DNA of 64,000 nucleotides from Rubrivivax sp. (GTDB lineage: Bacteria > Pseudomonadota > Gammaproteobacteria > Burkholderiales > Burkholderiaceae_C), in NCBI GenBank assembly GCA_030653385.1, contig JAURZM010000048.1:248001-312000 (forward strand). Direction: 5' to 3'. Made by a program: the position numbers and the translations under genes. The notes beneath the pieces are model-generated. The model was given only the letters and a program-made list of their open reading frames with translations, made no database searches and was not told where the DNA came from. Below are positions 9,547 through 18,690 of the stretch, in pieces (position 1 is the stretch's first letter; each line of letters starts with the position of its first letter).

Positions 9547-10530
9547 ATGAGCGAACCGACACTGCCTGCAAATTTGCCACCGCCATTGCCCGTGATCCGC
9601 CCGCGCCGCCTGCAAGCCGGCGACACGATCGGCTTGATCAACCCCTCGGGCGCCATCCACGAACGGGCGCCCTTCGAGCAAACCCACCGCGCTTTGAGCG
9701 CACTGGGTTTCAGGGTGCAGGAAGCACCCAACGCCCGCGCCCGTTACGGCCACATGGCCGGCACCCCGCAGCAGCGTGCCGACGACATCCACACGCTGTT
9801 TGCCGACCCCGCCGTGGCTGGTGTGTTGGCGGTCACGGGTGGCTCGGGTGCCAACCGCGTACTGCCGCTGCTGGACTACGGCCTGATTGGCCGCAACCCG
9901 AAGTTCCTGGGCGGTTTCTCTGACCTGACGGCTTTGATCTCGGCGGTGCACGTGAAAACCGGGCTCGTCACCTTCCATTCGCCGCTGGGCCGCTCGGACT
10001 GGAACGCCTTCAGCACCGAACACTTCAAGGCCCTGCTGATGGATGGACAGGCGGCCACGCTGCCACTGCCTTCAACCGCCATGCCGGCTGAAGCCGAAGC
10101 GGTCAGCACGCTGCGCAGCGGCCAGGCCCGTGGACCGCTGCAGGGCGGCAACCTGGCGGTGCTGACATCGCTGGCCGGCACGCCTTTCATGCCGCGGCTC
10201 GACGGCGCCATCCTCTTCCTGGAAGACGTGAACGAATACATCTACCGCGTCGACCGCATGTTGTCGACGCTGATGTTGAGCGGTGATCTGGCCAGAGTGG
10301 CCGGTGTCGTGCTGGGCGGCTTCACGAACTGCAAACCCAGCGAAGGCAGCTACGGCACCCTGACGCTGGAAGAGGTGTTCGACGATTACTTCGTGCCGCT
10401 GGGTGTGCCGGTGTTCCGCGGCGCGCCCTTTGGCCACGTGAAACACAAGATCACGCTGCCACTGGGTGTGACGGTGGAGATGGACGCCGACGCAGGCACT
10501 TTGCGTCTGCTGGAACCTGCGGTGGTTTAG
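9547..10530 (+). CDS. ldcA: LD-carboxypeptidase (S66 family, murein tetrapeptide carboxypeptidase)
   Basis: The 327-residue cytoplasmic enzyme of peptidase family S66 removes the terminal D-alanine from muropeptide tetrapeptides during cell-wall recycling. Diagnostic blocks are visible: RLQAGDTIGLINPSG at the N-terminus, VTGGSGANRVLPLLDY, the GGFSDLTAL serine block, FLEDVNEYIYRVDRM with the catalytic-region glutamate, and GHVKHK near the C-terminus carrying the histidine. It follows the orphan binding protein by 13 bases and may be cotranscribed. That pairing, an LD-carboxypeptidase after a peptide-type receptor, fits uptake or recycling of wall peptides, but this is inference. Confidence 0.9.
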   Translation: MSEPTLPANLPPPLPVIRPRRLQAGDTIGLINPSGAIHERAPFEQTHRALSALGFRVQEAPNARARYGHMAGTPQQRADDIHTLFADPAVAGVLAVTGGSGANRVLPLLDYGLIGRNPKFLGGFSDLTALISAVHVKTGLVTFHSPLGRSDWNAFSTEHFKALLMDGQAATLPLPSTAMPAEAEAVSTLRSGQARGPLQGGNLAVLTSLAGTPFMPRLDGAILFLEDVNEYIYRVDRMLSTLMLSGDLARVAGVVLGGFTNCKPSEGSYGTLTLEEVFDDYFVPLGVPVFRGAPFGHVKHKITLPLGVTVEMDADAGTLRLLEPAVV

Positions 10531-10547
10531 TCGCGCAGGTCGGGGGC

Positions 10548-11447
10548 CTAAGGTGCCGCTCCCAGGCCAAACAGCTGATGCAGCGCGTCCCGGTACTGGG
10601 CATGGCCCAGCACGTCGGTGTTTTCGTGCGCGGCGCCTTTCACCAGCACGAAGCGCTTGGGCTGCACCGCCTGTTCGTACAGCGCACGGCCCAGTCGGGG
10701 TGCGATCATCGTGTCGTCCGCACCGTGCACCACCAGCACCGGCGCACCCACCCCGGCAATGCGCGAACCGGCGTCGAAACGCTGCGTGATCATCCAGGCG
10801 ATGGGCACCCAGCCCCAGGCGAAGCTGCGAAAGACGTCGGGCACCGAGGTGAAACCGCCTTCGACGATGAGACCGGCTTCGTCGGTCATCTCCTGCGCCA
10901 GGCGCACCGCCACGGCAGCGCCCAGCGAATGGCCGAAGATGAAGCGGCGTGATTGCGGGTGTTCACGCGCCAGCCAATGCCAGGCTGCACGTGCGTCTTC
11001 GGCCACCAGCGTTTCCGAGGGCAGACTTTCGCTGCTGCGGCCGAAACCGCGGTAGTCGACACCCAGCACCGAAAAACCCAGTGCGTGCAGCTGGCGCATG
11101 CGCGGCGCGCTGGCACGCACGTCCCAGTGCACACCGTGCAGGAACAGCAACACCGGCGCGGTCGGGTCGGCCTGCGGCAGCCACAGGCCGTGCAGGCGAA
11201 CGGCTTCGGCTTCAGGTGGGTTCGACCGGTAGTCGATCCACACATCCTGCATGCCCTTGGCCGCTTCGATGCCGGGTGCCCAGCTGCGGTCGCCGGGCAT
11301 GAAGATCCAGCGCCGCTGTTCGTAGTCCACCACCGCGCAGCCGGCCAGGTGCAGGCACAGCACGCTGAAAAGCGCCAGCTTCAAGGCTGCCTGCAGCCTT
11401 TGGGTGACGGCGTGGCGGCTGGTTCTGATCAGGTGGTGTTCTTGCAC
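10548..11447 (-). CDS. Alpha/beta-hydrolase, predicted lipoprotein
   Basis: The product is about 299 residues and carries an N-terminal hydrophobic segment ending in a lipobox (HLAGC), then an alpha/beta-hydrolase domain. Visible elements are the oxyanion motif LFLHGVHWD, the nucleophile elbow FGHSLGAA, the acidic residue in VVHGADDTMI and the histidine in GAAHENT. It resembles the BEM46/YfhR-type hydrolase group. The start is uncertain: a GTG at 11447 avoids overlap with the upstream M14 peptidase gene, whereas the longest frame from 11555 would overlap it and lacks a signal peptide at its end. The substrate is unknown. Confidence 0.78.
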   Translation of the reverse strand: MQEHHLIRTSRHAVTQRLQAALKLALFSVLCLHLAGCAVVDYEQRRWIFMPGDRSWAPGIEAAKGMQDVWIDYRSNPPEAEAVRLHGLWLPQADPTAPVLLFLHGVHWDVRASAPRMRQLHALGFSVLGVDYRGFGRSSESLPSETLVAEDARAAWHWLAREHPQSRRFIFGHSLGAAVAVRLAQEMTDEAGLIVEGGFTSVPDVFRSFAWGWVPIAWMITQRFDAGSRIAGVGAPVLVVHGADDTMIAPRLGRALYEQAVQPKRFVLVKGAAHENTDVLGHAQYRDALHQLFGLGAAP

Positions 11448-11490
11448 GGCCGCGATGTTCGCACGGCCGCCACCATGCCCCGGCACCGCT

Positions 11491-13221
11491 TCAGTCGATG
11501 TCCACCACCAAGCGGTGCACCCCCACACGGCAACTGCCCACTTCCACGTGCACACGGCCCTTGCCCGCCACCACCAGCGTCACGAAACGCTCGTGGCCGT
11601 TGCCGCGGGTCGCGGGCGAAAACACACTGGGCCCGCCATAGAGGCCGCCACCCCAGCCTTCGAGATGGCCGATCTGAACGACGGCCTCGGCCGGCGCCAG
11701 CAGCGTCACACCCTCGCCCTTGGCCGTCAAGCGCAGCGGTTCGACATGCGGCAGGTCATTGGCCGACGGCACACCCACGGTGCCCAGGTAGCCGTGGTTG
11801 GCCACGCGGATGTGCACCCGCGTGTGGCCGTCGGCCTTGTCCTGCCCGACCAGCGTCAGGCTGACCCGCGGCACCAGCGCGGCCACCCGCAGAAAGGCAG
11901 CGCTTTGTGCGTTGCAGGTTTCCGGCAAGCGTTCGTACGGTGGGTTCCAGATGCCAACCCGCGGGTCGAAGCCATTCACTTCTACTTCACCCAGCTGCGG
12001 GTGCTGCACCTTCTTCCAGCCACTGAAGATGCGACCGGCGTTGTGCTGCTGGTCGAAGGCCGCCAGTGCACGCATGTCCTTGCGCGAGAACTTGCTGTAG
12101 TGGTCGACAAAAGGCTTCTTGCGCTCGATGCCCAGCTGTTTGAACACGTCCCACAGTTCAACCACGTAGGCCATGGCACCCCGCTGGTGGTAGGCGTAGT
12201 CGGACAGGTCACCGTGCAGCGGCTTGTCGGGTTCGTACAGGAACTCGTGGAAGCCGCTCACGGTGGCGTAGCCGGTGTGTTCGGTCATCCAGGCTTCGAC
12301 CTGTTCGAAGATGGCCAGGTCGCCCGGGTTCATCTTGCTGTCGGGTTTGTCGCCCAAGGGGCGGATCAACACACCGCCGAAGGTGTGCAGGTTCAGCCAC
12401 ACCATGATGTTGGGGTGCTTCGTGGCGAACTCCATCACGGCGCGTGTTTCCGGCGCGCTGCCCGGGTAGTGGCCGGCGCCGATCTGTTGCGGCTCGGGCG
12501 CCCAGCTGTAGGGAAAGTTGCGGTTGAAGTCGTACTGGTTGTCGCCCAGGAAGTAGGGGTCGGGAATGGTGCGGCCGTCGAAATTGGCGATGCGGCCTTC
12601 GGGGTACAGCCGGTAGCAGGGGCCAACGTCCTCGGGCTGGCGCGCCACCATCACGGCCGGCACCAGGGGCTGGCCGTCGTCGCCTCGCAGTTCGACCAGT
12701 TCACCGTCGGGGTCGGCACGGCGCATGTAGCCGGTGTGGCCGTCGCCGTCGATGTCTTCCGACACCCAGCGTGCGTGGCCCTGGTTCACGCGGTCGTCCA
12801 CTGGGCTGCTGCGCACATAACGGCCGACTTTCAGCACCTCTTCTGCCCCATCGGGCGAGATGCGCGGCACGATGTAGAAAAGTGTCTCGCGGATGACCTG
12901 CGCCATGTGCGCCGGCAGCGGTTTGCCACCGGCCGCGTTGGCGCCGCCGTGGATCTGGATGATGTCTTCGGCAACCGCCAGCGCCACGCTGGAGCCGCAC
13001 ACTTCGCTGGCGTGCATATTGCCGTCGATCCACACGGCCGGCCTTGAGCGGCCGGGCACATCGGGTTCACCGGCACCGTGGCCGATGGTCAGCAACGCGA
13101 TGTCACGGCCCGCGGCGCTTTTGCCGATGGAGCCCAGGTGAACGATGCCGGGGTGCTGTGTTGCCCAGTCGCTGAGCTGTTGCTGGATTTCCTGGTGGTC
13201 GAGGTACTTCTGGCGAAACAT
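11491..13221 (-). CDS. M14-family zinc carboxypeptidase-like protein
   Basis: The 576-residue product is a zinc peptidase of family M14. The metal-binding pair His-x-x-Glu is in [10 protein letters not shown] near residue 71, the third ligand His is in WLNLHTFGG near residue 280, and a candidate catalytic Glu is in YVVELWD. The C-terminal 170 residues form a separate beta-rich region of unknown role. The protein has no signal peptide at the chosen ATG, so it appears cytoplasmic. It is transcribed divergently from the caspase-like gene and lies upstream of the hydrolase, possibly in one transcript. Confidence 0.85.
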   Translation of the reverse strand: MFRQKYLDHQEIQQQLSDWATQHPGIVHLGSIGKSAAGRDIALLTIGHGAGEPDVPGRSRPAVWIDGNMHASEVCGSSVALAVAEDIIQIHGGANAAGGKPLPAHMAQVIRETLFYIVPRISPDGAEEVLKVGRYVRSSPVDDRVNQGHARWVSEDIDGDGHTGYMRRADPDGELVELRGDDGQPLVPAVMVARQPEDVGPCYRLYPEGRIANFDGRTIPDPYFLGDNQYDFNRNFPYSWAPEPQQIGAGHYPGSAPETRAVMEFATKHPNIMVWLNLHTFGGVLIRPLGDKPDSKMNPGDLAIFEQVEAWMTEHTGYATVSGFHEFLYEPDKPLHGDLSDYAYHQRGAMAYVVELWDVFKQLGIERKKPFVDHYSKFSRKDMRALAAFDQQHNAGRIFSGWKKVQHPQLGEVEVNGFDPRVGIWNPPYERLPETCNAQSAAFLRVAALVPRVSLTLVGQDKADGHTRVHIRVANHGYLGTVGVPSANDLPHVEPLRLTAKGEGVTLLAPAEAVVQIGHLEGWGGGLYGGPSVFSPATRGNGHERFVTLVVAGKGRVHVEVGSCRVGVHRLVVDID

Positions 13222-13354
13222 GCGGTCTCCTGATGGGCGTCGCCGGATGTTGCCTCAAGGTGGCACCACCGACAGCAAAAGGCGCGCCTACCTTGAGCGT
13301 GTCGTCGTTCGCGCGCATCATTGCGCCCGATCCTTGCCTCCCGGAAAGTCCTGC

Positions 13355-14308
13355 ATGCGACAGCACCGGCATCAAGCCCCGCCCTCCGTCGGCAGCCTGC
13401 GATTCAGCGGGGTGACTGCCTTGGCACGCTCGGCCCCGCCGCTGGCCCTGGCGCTCGCCCTGGTGCTGGCCCTTTTGCTGGTCGCCGCCTGCAGCACAGG
13501 CTCCCGCAGCGCGGCTCAACGGGTGGCACTGGTGATCGGCAATGCCACCTACGAAAACGCCACGCCACTGGCCAACCCCGGCAACGACGCCTCCGACATG
13601 TGCGCTGCGCTGAAAGCCGTGGGCTTCAGAACGCTGTGCCACACCAATGTCCGCGACCGCGAGGAATTCGACCTGCGTGTGCAGGAGTACATCGCCCAGC
13701 TCGACGAGCGCACGGTCGGTGTCTTCTACTACTCGGGCCACGGCGTGCAGGCGGGCAACGCCAACTACCTGATCCCGACCCAGGTGCAGCCGCGCTCGGC
13801 AAGCGAAGACCCGACACGTGTGCTGTACGGTGTTCACGAACTTTTTGCCCGCCTTCGGCAGCAGGCCACCGGCTTTCAGCTGGTGATCCTGGATGCCTGC
13901 CGCACCGACCTGTTTGGCCAGCGCGCCGGCCCGGCGGGGCGCGCGCTGCCGGCACGGTCGGCACTGATCCGTTCGCTGGACACCGTGGCGCGCGCCAGCA
14001 ACGGGCTGCAGCCGATCCTGGATGCCCCGTCTGACACCATCGTGTTGTACGCCACCGCGTCGCGCGACACAGCCTTCGACGGCGAGGGGCGCAACGGACC
14101 GCTGACGCAGCACATCCTGAAGCACATCGGCACCCGCGGCGTGTTCGTCGAGGAGTTCATCAAGCGGGTCACGCAGGGTGTCATCAGCGACACCAGCAAG
14201 AGCTACGGCAAGCGCCAGACCCCCTTCAACTACGGCTCATTCAGCGGCCGCTTCTGCTTTGCCGGATGCCCGGGAGAAAACACACCGTCGGTGCTGACCG
14301 GGCTTTGA
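13355..14308 (+). CDS. Caspase-family (peptidase C14, p20-like) lipoprotein
   Basis: The 317-residue product has a hydrophobic N-terminus with a lipobox (LVAACS, Cys46) followed by a metacaspase/caspase p20 fold. The ALVIGNATY block starts the domain, the catalytic His129 is in YYSGHG and the catalytic Cys182 is in ILDACR. Both catalytic residues are intact. The ATG at 13355 is chosen because it follows a GGAAAG sequence and directly gives the signal region; an in-frame start at 13145 would lie inside the divergent M14 gene. Bacterial caspase homologues act in proteolysis, defence or cell differentiation. No partner effector gene is adjacent, so the role is open. Confidence 0.85.
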   Translation: MRQHRHQAPPSVGSLRFSGVTALARSAPPLALALALVLALLLVAACSTGSRSAAQRVALVIGNATYENATPLANPGNDASDMCAALKAVGFRTLCHTNVRDREEFDLRVQEYIAQLDERTVGVFYYSGHGVQAGNANYLIPTQVQPRSASEDPTRVLYGVHELFARLRQQATGFQLVILDACRTDLFGQRAGPAGRALPARSALIRSLDTVARASNGLQPILDAPSDTIVLYATASRDTAFDGEGRNGPLTQHILKHIGTRGVFVEEFIKRVTQGVISDTSKSYGKRQTPFNYGSFSGRFCFAGCPGENTPSVLTGL

Positions 14309-14316
14309 GCGACGCC

Positions 14317-15024
14317 TCAGAAGCTGGCAAACAGCCCCAGCGTCAGGCCCTGGGTCAGATCGCGTCCATCTTGTGCGCCAAAGGCCTCTTTCGAGGTCAG
14401 CGCCTGCATGCGATAGCCCAGCGTGAAGTTCACCGCCCTGACGAAGCGATCCATGCCCAGGGCATGGGTGTAGGCCAGCCCCACTTCGGAAAGTCGGTAG
14501 TCCGCATCGAAGATGACGTTGCCCGACCCGGCTGGCTTCAAACGGCCCAGGCCCATGGCCCCGTAGATGGACACCGACCCGTTCAGGGCAGCAGAAGCGT
14601 TCAGGCCCAGCACCGGCCCCCCGAGCACGTAGCGGTTCGAACCGCCGCGCTCCAGCTGCGAAACACGTTTGTAGCCCAGTGTCAGCGCCAGCCCCGGCAA
14701 AACGTAGTAGCCGCCGCTGAAGTCGACCTCCGAGCGGCTGTTCACAGCGCCGTCGGACAAGTGGTGATCGGTGGACGGATAGCCACTGAGCGAGGCCACC
14801 CAGTCCCGGTAGCGCACGGTCAGCGCAGGCAGCATCACCACCTTGTCGGCAGCCGTGACCTGCTTGAGCAGGATCGAGGGCACGCCCACCACCCCGGGGT
14901 AGTAGCCGAAAGTCGTCCATTGCGTGCTCCAGGCCTTGACGCCGACCGAGACGGTCACGCCGGTTTCCTGAGCCTGCGCCAGGGTCGCACACAACAGCGC
15001 CAACGTGCCGATTGCCTGCTTCAC
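14317..15024 (-). CDS. Predicted outer-membrane beta-barrel protein of unknown function
   Basis: The 235-residue product has a signal peptide (VKQAIGTLALLCATLAQAQ) and then alternating aromatic and small-residue strands. It ends in a terminal phenylalanine (LGLFASF), the usual signature for insertion by the Bam machinery. The start is a GTG at 15022-15024 because an AGGAGG ribosome site lies eight bases upstream; the longer ATG frame from 15078 adds a non-signal extension. Overall it resembles small OmpW/YaiO-like barrels, but no family is recognised with certainty. It converges on the caspase-like gene, with eight bases between stops. Confidence 0.75.
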   Translation of the reverse strand: MKQAIGTLALLCATLAQAQETGVTVSVGVKAWSTQWTTFGYYPGVVGVPSILLKQVTAADKVVMLPALTVRYRDWVASLSGYPSTDHHLSDGAVNSRSEVDFSGGYYVLPGLALTLGYKRVSQLERGGSNRYVLGGPVLGLNASAALNGSVSIYGAMGLGRLKPAGSGNVIFDADYRLSEVGLAYTHALGMDRFVRAVNFTLGYRMQALTSKEAFGAQDGRDLTQGLTLGLFASF

Positions 15025-15289
15025 GGTTGTGTCCTCCTGCCATGCACGAGCTGCCCTGAACAGCCGGGCGGGCAACACATCGCGGCCACCTTGCTGCAGG
15101 CCCCTGATTTGAACGAGGTCAGGCCCGAAGCGCCACCCCCAAGCTCCCCACTGGTTGCGGCCCGGGCTGAGCGCTACAGTGTTTGGGCTACAGGCCGCCG
15201 ACGAATCCAGGCGCGGCTACGCCACCAGACGGAGTTCAGCTGCTCATGTCAGCCTCTTTCACGCAGGGTGCCAAGCGCGGAGTCGCAAC

Positions 15290-15514
15290 GTGGCGACCTT
15301 GAAGGACCTGTCGCTGTCCGTGGTCGTCAGCGTGCTTCTGCTGGCGCTGGGCATCGGTCTGGTGTTTCACTGGGTGTACCCGCGCGTCGAACCGTCGAAC
15401 GAACTGGCGGGCCTGTTTTTCCTGGTGGCGGTGGTGCTGCGCCTGACGCTGGCGCGGCTGCTGGCCTGGCGGCGCAAGGCGCCGCCAGCCGCCGAACCCG
15501 AGGCGCGCAAGTGA
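15290..15514 (+). CDS. Small membrane protein, two predicted transmembrane helices
   Basis: The product is about 74 residues with two hydrophobic helices separated by a short loop (WVYPRVEPSNE) and a basic tail (WRRKAPP). A GTG start at 15290 is inferred from the position of the first helix; a longer frame begins at 15155. Its stop overlaps the GTG of the next gene (GTGA at 15511-15514), a typical sign of translational coupling, which supports both being real. No family is recognised. Confidence 0.55.
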   Translation: MATLKDLSLSVVVSVLLLALGIGLVFHWVYPRVEPSNELAGLFFLVAVVLRLTLARLLAWRRKAPPAAEPEARK

Positions 15515-16263
15515 AGGCGAGCCGGCGTTGGCTGATGGCGCTGTTGGCGGCAGGCCTGGCAGCCTGCACAGCCCCCGCCCCCGTCGAACCCGCCGCAAGT
15601 CAGCCCACCAAGGACTTTGGCGAGCCGCCGGGCGTTCGCGACAGCGTCTACCGCGTGATCGACCGCCGCAGCCCGCCCCCCGCAGGGTACGGCCTGTACA
15701 CCGTGGTGCTGGTGCGATCGGCCAATCGTCCGTCAGTGCAATTGCTGTCTGAACTGTTTGCCACCACCAGCCACGCCGCCGACGCCGCGATGGCGCGGCA
15801 GAACCTGAACCTGATGACGATTCCCGTGAAAAACGCGGCCGAGGCCACCCCTGAACTGGCCACCGCCCGCCAGGCCCCACTGCCCCACGCCAGCATGGTG
15901 CTGAACCGCTTCTACGACTACGGGCAGGCGGCGCTGCTGATGGCCAGCATCTGCCGCCCGGAACGGGGCGAGGCGGTGATGAAGGCTTGCGGTTCTGTGC
16001 TGCCCGATGGGCCGCTGCTGGTCACCGCTCTGCGGCCTGTCGATGCCAGCTCGGTGTCGCAGCGCCTGCTGGTCGTCAACCTGGGCAGTGCGGCGCCGGG
16101 TGCCATGCCCGAGGTGCTGGCCGCTTACAAGCGCCAGCTGCTGCGCAAGGACTTTGCCGACCGGGCCGAGATCGACGGCTGGCGGCTGGTGGTGCTGAAC
16201 GGCGCATTGAATGCTGCGCAACTGCTGCCGGGCATCAGCAAGGCCTACGCTGCGGCCCGCTGA
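15511..16263 (+). CDS. Lipoprotein of unknown function
   Basis: The 250-residue product starts with a GTG that overlaps the stop of the preceding small membrane gene. Its N-terminus (LMALLAAGLAACTA) is a lipoprotein signal with Cys19 in the lipobox. The mature part is proline/alanine-rich at first, then a mixed alpha/beta domain without a motif I recognise. A very long in-frame extension upstream from 14266 runs antisense through the outer-membrane gene and is spurious. Probably an envelope protein acting with its upstream membrane partner. Confidence 0.7.
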   Translation: MKASRRWLMALLAAGLAACTAPAPVEPAASQPTKDFGEPPGVRDSVYRVIDRRSPPPAGYGLYTVVLVRSANRPSVQLLSELFATTSHAADAAMARQNLNLMTIPVKNAAEATPELATARQAPLPHASMVLNRFYDYGQAALLMASICRPERGEAVMKACGSVLPDGPLLVTALRPVDASSVSQRLLVVNLGSAAPGAMPEVLAAYKRQLLRKDFADRAEIDGWRLVVLNGALNAAQLLPGISKAYAAAR

Positions 16264-16302
16264 GGCCCGCTGAGGCCGCGGCCGACGCCGGCGTGGGAAA
16301 CC

Positions 16303-17265
16303 TCAGGCGGCCAGCCCCGCCGCCCGCCGGTAGTCGCTGGGCGCCACGCCCAGGTGAGCCCGGAACACGCGGCTGAAGTGCGCCATGTTCTGGAAGCCGA
16401 AACTCAGCGCGATGTCGGTGATCGAGCGGTGACCATGCGCGCGGTCGTCGAAGGTGTTGCGGCAGGCCTGCAGGCGGCGGTTCAGGATGTAGCCGGCCAC
16501 GCCATCGGGTTCCTCGGCAAAGGCGTTGTAGAGCTGGCGGCGGCTGCAGTTCAGCGCCAGCGCCACCTTGTCCACGGTCAGCGCCGGGTCGGCCAGGTGC
16601 GCGGCCACGTGCTGCTTGATGCGTTCGCGCAGGGCTTCGCGCTGCGTCACGGCGGTGCCGATGCCGGCCAGGTCCAGCATCGACAGGTGCACAAACTGCG
16701 TGATCGCATCGCCCACGCCTTGCGCCGCGGCTTCGCTCATGCCGGGCAGTTCGCGGTAGGCCGTGCGCATGGTTTCCAGCGCCATGCGCGCGACACCGCC
16801 ACTGCCGCCCAGGCGGCGCGCCATCAGCGGGTCGAGCGACAGGCCACGCTGCACCAGCGGGTCTTTGGGCACCATCACCACCAGGTGTTCGACACGCACG
16901 GGGCAGCTGACGGCATAGCTGTCGGTGGTGTCGTAGATGCTCCACTGGTCGGGTGTGACCCAGGCTTCGCGGCCCTTCTGTTCGACACCCGCGCAGCCGA
17001 CGTAGGGCGCGACGATCTTCAGGTAACCGATTTCGGACTGCCGCACCTGCGCGGCCGAGCGCGTGACGCGGTGGCGGTCGCCTTCCAGCCGCGTCAGCAC
17101 CACGTCGCCGGCGCGCACCGTGCTCATGCGGCCGTCGAAGGTGCCGTCGCCGTAGGTGTCGGACTTCAGGCCGTGGAACAGGCGGTCGATGCAGTCGGCC
17201 CAGAAGCCATTGCGTTCGGCCGGCGCCACCTGTGCGGTATCGATGTGCTTGACGCTCTGGCCCAT
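16303..17265 (-). CDS. AraC-family transcriptional regulator, FeaR-like
   Basis: The 320-residue protein has an N-terminal AraC-binding-like domain (about residues 15-190) of the type found in FeaR and similar activators of aromatic amine or aldehyde degradation. Its C-terminal double helix-turn-helix (about residues 220-315) includes the ITDIALSFGFQNMAHFSRVF signature. It is divergent from the importer/aldehyde dehydrogenase operon starting at 17472, with a 206-base intergenic region that should hold its operators. By family and context it is likely the ligand-responsive activator of that operon. Confidence 0.88.
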   Translation of the reverse strand: MGQSVKHIDTAQVAPAERNGFWADCIDRLFHGLKSDTYGDGTFDGRMSTVRAGDVVLTRLEGDRHRVTRSAAQVRQSEIGYLKIVAPYVGCAGVEQKGREAWVTPDQWSIYDTTDSYAVSCPVRVEHLVVMVPKDPLVQRGLSLDPLMARRLGGSGGVARMALETMRTAYRELPGMSEAAAQGVGDAITQFVHLSMLDLAGIGTAVTQREALRERIKQHVAAHLADPALTVDKVALALNCSRRQLYNAFAEEPDGVAGYILNRRLQACRNTFDDRAHGHRSITDIALSFGFQNMAHFSRVFRAHLGVAPSDYRRAAGLAA

Positions 17266-17471
17266 GTGCTTGTCCCTTGAAGCGTTGGCAGCCTAGCGGC
17301 AGGCGCGGGGCCGTGCAACGGCGGGGGCTCCCGACTGGGGTAAGCCCTGAGCGGCCGTGCACGGCAGGTCAATGCCGGTGCATGAACAGGCAAGCAGGGT
17401 GCGGGCGCGATGACCAGAATCCTCCGGCACGGCAGCCTGCCGGCCCCAAGACCGACCCACGGAGACAAGCC

Positions 17472-18683
17472 ATGAGCGAACATCGCCACCCCCACCCGAC
17501 CCGCCGCGCCCTGATCCAGGCTGCGGCGGCCGCGCCGGCCGCGCTGGCCTTCCCTTCGCTGCTGCGGGCCCAGGCCGCACCGGTGCGCATCGGCTACACG
17601 ATGGCCCGCACGGGCCCGTGGACCACCGGCGCGCAGGTCAGCCAGGAACCCAACTACCTGCTGTGGGCCGAGCAGCAGAACGCGGCGGGTGGCCTGAACG
17701 TGAAAGGAACCAAGCGCAACATCGAGCTGATCAGCAGCGACGACCGCAGTGACATCGAGACCTGCGTGCGCACCTACGAAAAGCTGATGGGCAGCGACAA
17801 GGTCGACCTGATCCTGCCGCCCTGGGGCAGCAACGCCAACTTCGCCGTCGCGCCCTTGGCCAACCGCTTCGGCTACCCCTTCCTGGCGCCCACCGCGCTG
17901 AGCCGCCGCCTGGCCGAGATGAAGCTGCCCTACTTCTTCCTGTTGCTGCAACAGCCCAAGCCGATGATGGACGCGCTGGTGGCCATGCTGAAGGAAAACG
18001 GCGCCAAGAGCGTGGCCGTGATCTACGTCGACGACCTCTTCGGCCTGGAAAACTACGCCGCGCTGAAGGTGGCGCTGGCCGGCAGCGGCATCAACATCGT
18101 CGAGGACAAGAGCTACCCACTGGGCGTGAAGGACCTGAGCCCCGTACTGCGCAGCATGAAGGACAAAAACCCCGATGCCTTCGTCGGCCTGACCTACCCG
18201 CCCGACACCATCCTGGCCAGCCGCCAGAGCAAGGAGATCGGCTTCAACCCCAAGTACTTCTACGCCAGCGTCGGCACGGCCTTCCAGCTGTACCGCAACG
18301 TGATGCAGGCCGGCGCCGAAGGTGTGCTGGGCATGGGCAGCTGGAACAGCAAGACCAGCCCGGCCGCGAAGGCCTACTACGACGCCCACGTGAAGAAGTT
18401 CGGCGCCGCGAAGGAACCCGACCGCTGGGCCAGCGGTGCCACCTGGGCGGGGCTTGAGATCCTGACCGCCGCGGTGGCCAAGGCCGGGCTGGACCGCAAG
18501 GCCATCCGCGACTACGTGGCCGGCACCGAGCACAACACCATCATCGGCAAGATCAAGTTCAGCGGCAGCGAAAACGTCGGCACGCCGGGCACCGTGGGGC
18601 AGTGGCAGAAAGGTGAGTTCGAGGTGGTCTGGCCGAAGGCGAATGCCACCTCGTCGCTGATCGCCAAGCCGGCCTGGGTTTGA
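17472..18683 (+). CDS. Branched-chain amino acid-type ABC transporter substrate-binding protein
   Basis: The 403-residue periplasmic receptor belongs to the LivJ/HAAT family (Peripla_BP_6). The leader contains TRRALIQ followed by an alanine-rich hydrophobic stretch ending at LLRAQA, which looks like a Tat-type or Tat/Sec-promiscuous signal. Mature motifs include IGYTMARTGPW at the start and a VDLILPPWGS segment. A GGAGACAAG ribosome site precedes the ATG. Family members bind amino acids, amides or aromatic acids. It is the first gene of an operon that ends in an aldehyde dehydrogenase, so an aromatic or aldehyde-related ligand is plausible. Confidence 0.9.
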   Translation: MSEHRHPHPTRRALIQAAAAAPAALAFPSLLRAQAAPVRIGYTMARTGPWTTGAQVSQEPNYLLWAEQQNAAGGLNVKGTKRNIELISSDDRSDIETCVRTYEKLMGSDKVDLILPPWGSNANFAVAPLANRFGYPFLAPTALSRRLAEMKLPYFFLLLQQPKPMMDALVAMLKENGAKSVAVIYVDDLFGLENYAALKVALAGSGINIVEDKSYPLGVKDLSPVLRSMKDKNPDAFVGLTYPPDTILASRQSKEIGFNPKYFYASVGTAFQLYRNVMQAGAEGVLGMGSWNSKTSPAAKAYYDAHVKKFGAAKEPDRWASGATWAGLEILTAAVAKAGLDRKAIRDYVAGTEHNTIIGKIKFSGSENVGTPGTVGQWQKGEFEVVWPKANATSSLIAKPAWV

Positions 18684-18690
18684 AGGCTTC

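Noticed and set aside
11404..13047. 547-codon plus-strand frame opposite the M14 peptidase
   Set aside because: Antisense to a gene with intact zinc ligands; His/Val/Ala-rich shadow of the GC-rich codon pattern.
14266..15510. Long N-terminal extension of the 15511 lipoprotein
   Set aside because: It runs antisense through the outer-membrane gene; the GTG overlapping the upstream stop and the lipobox define the real start.
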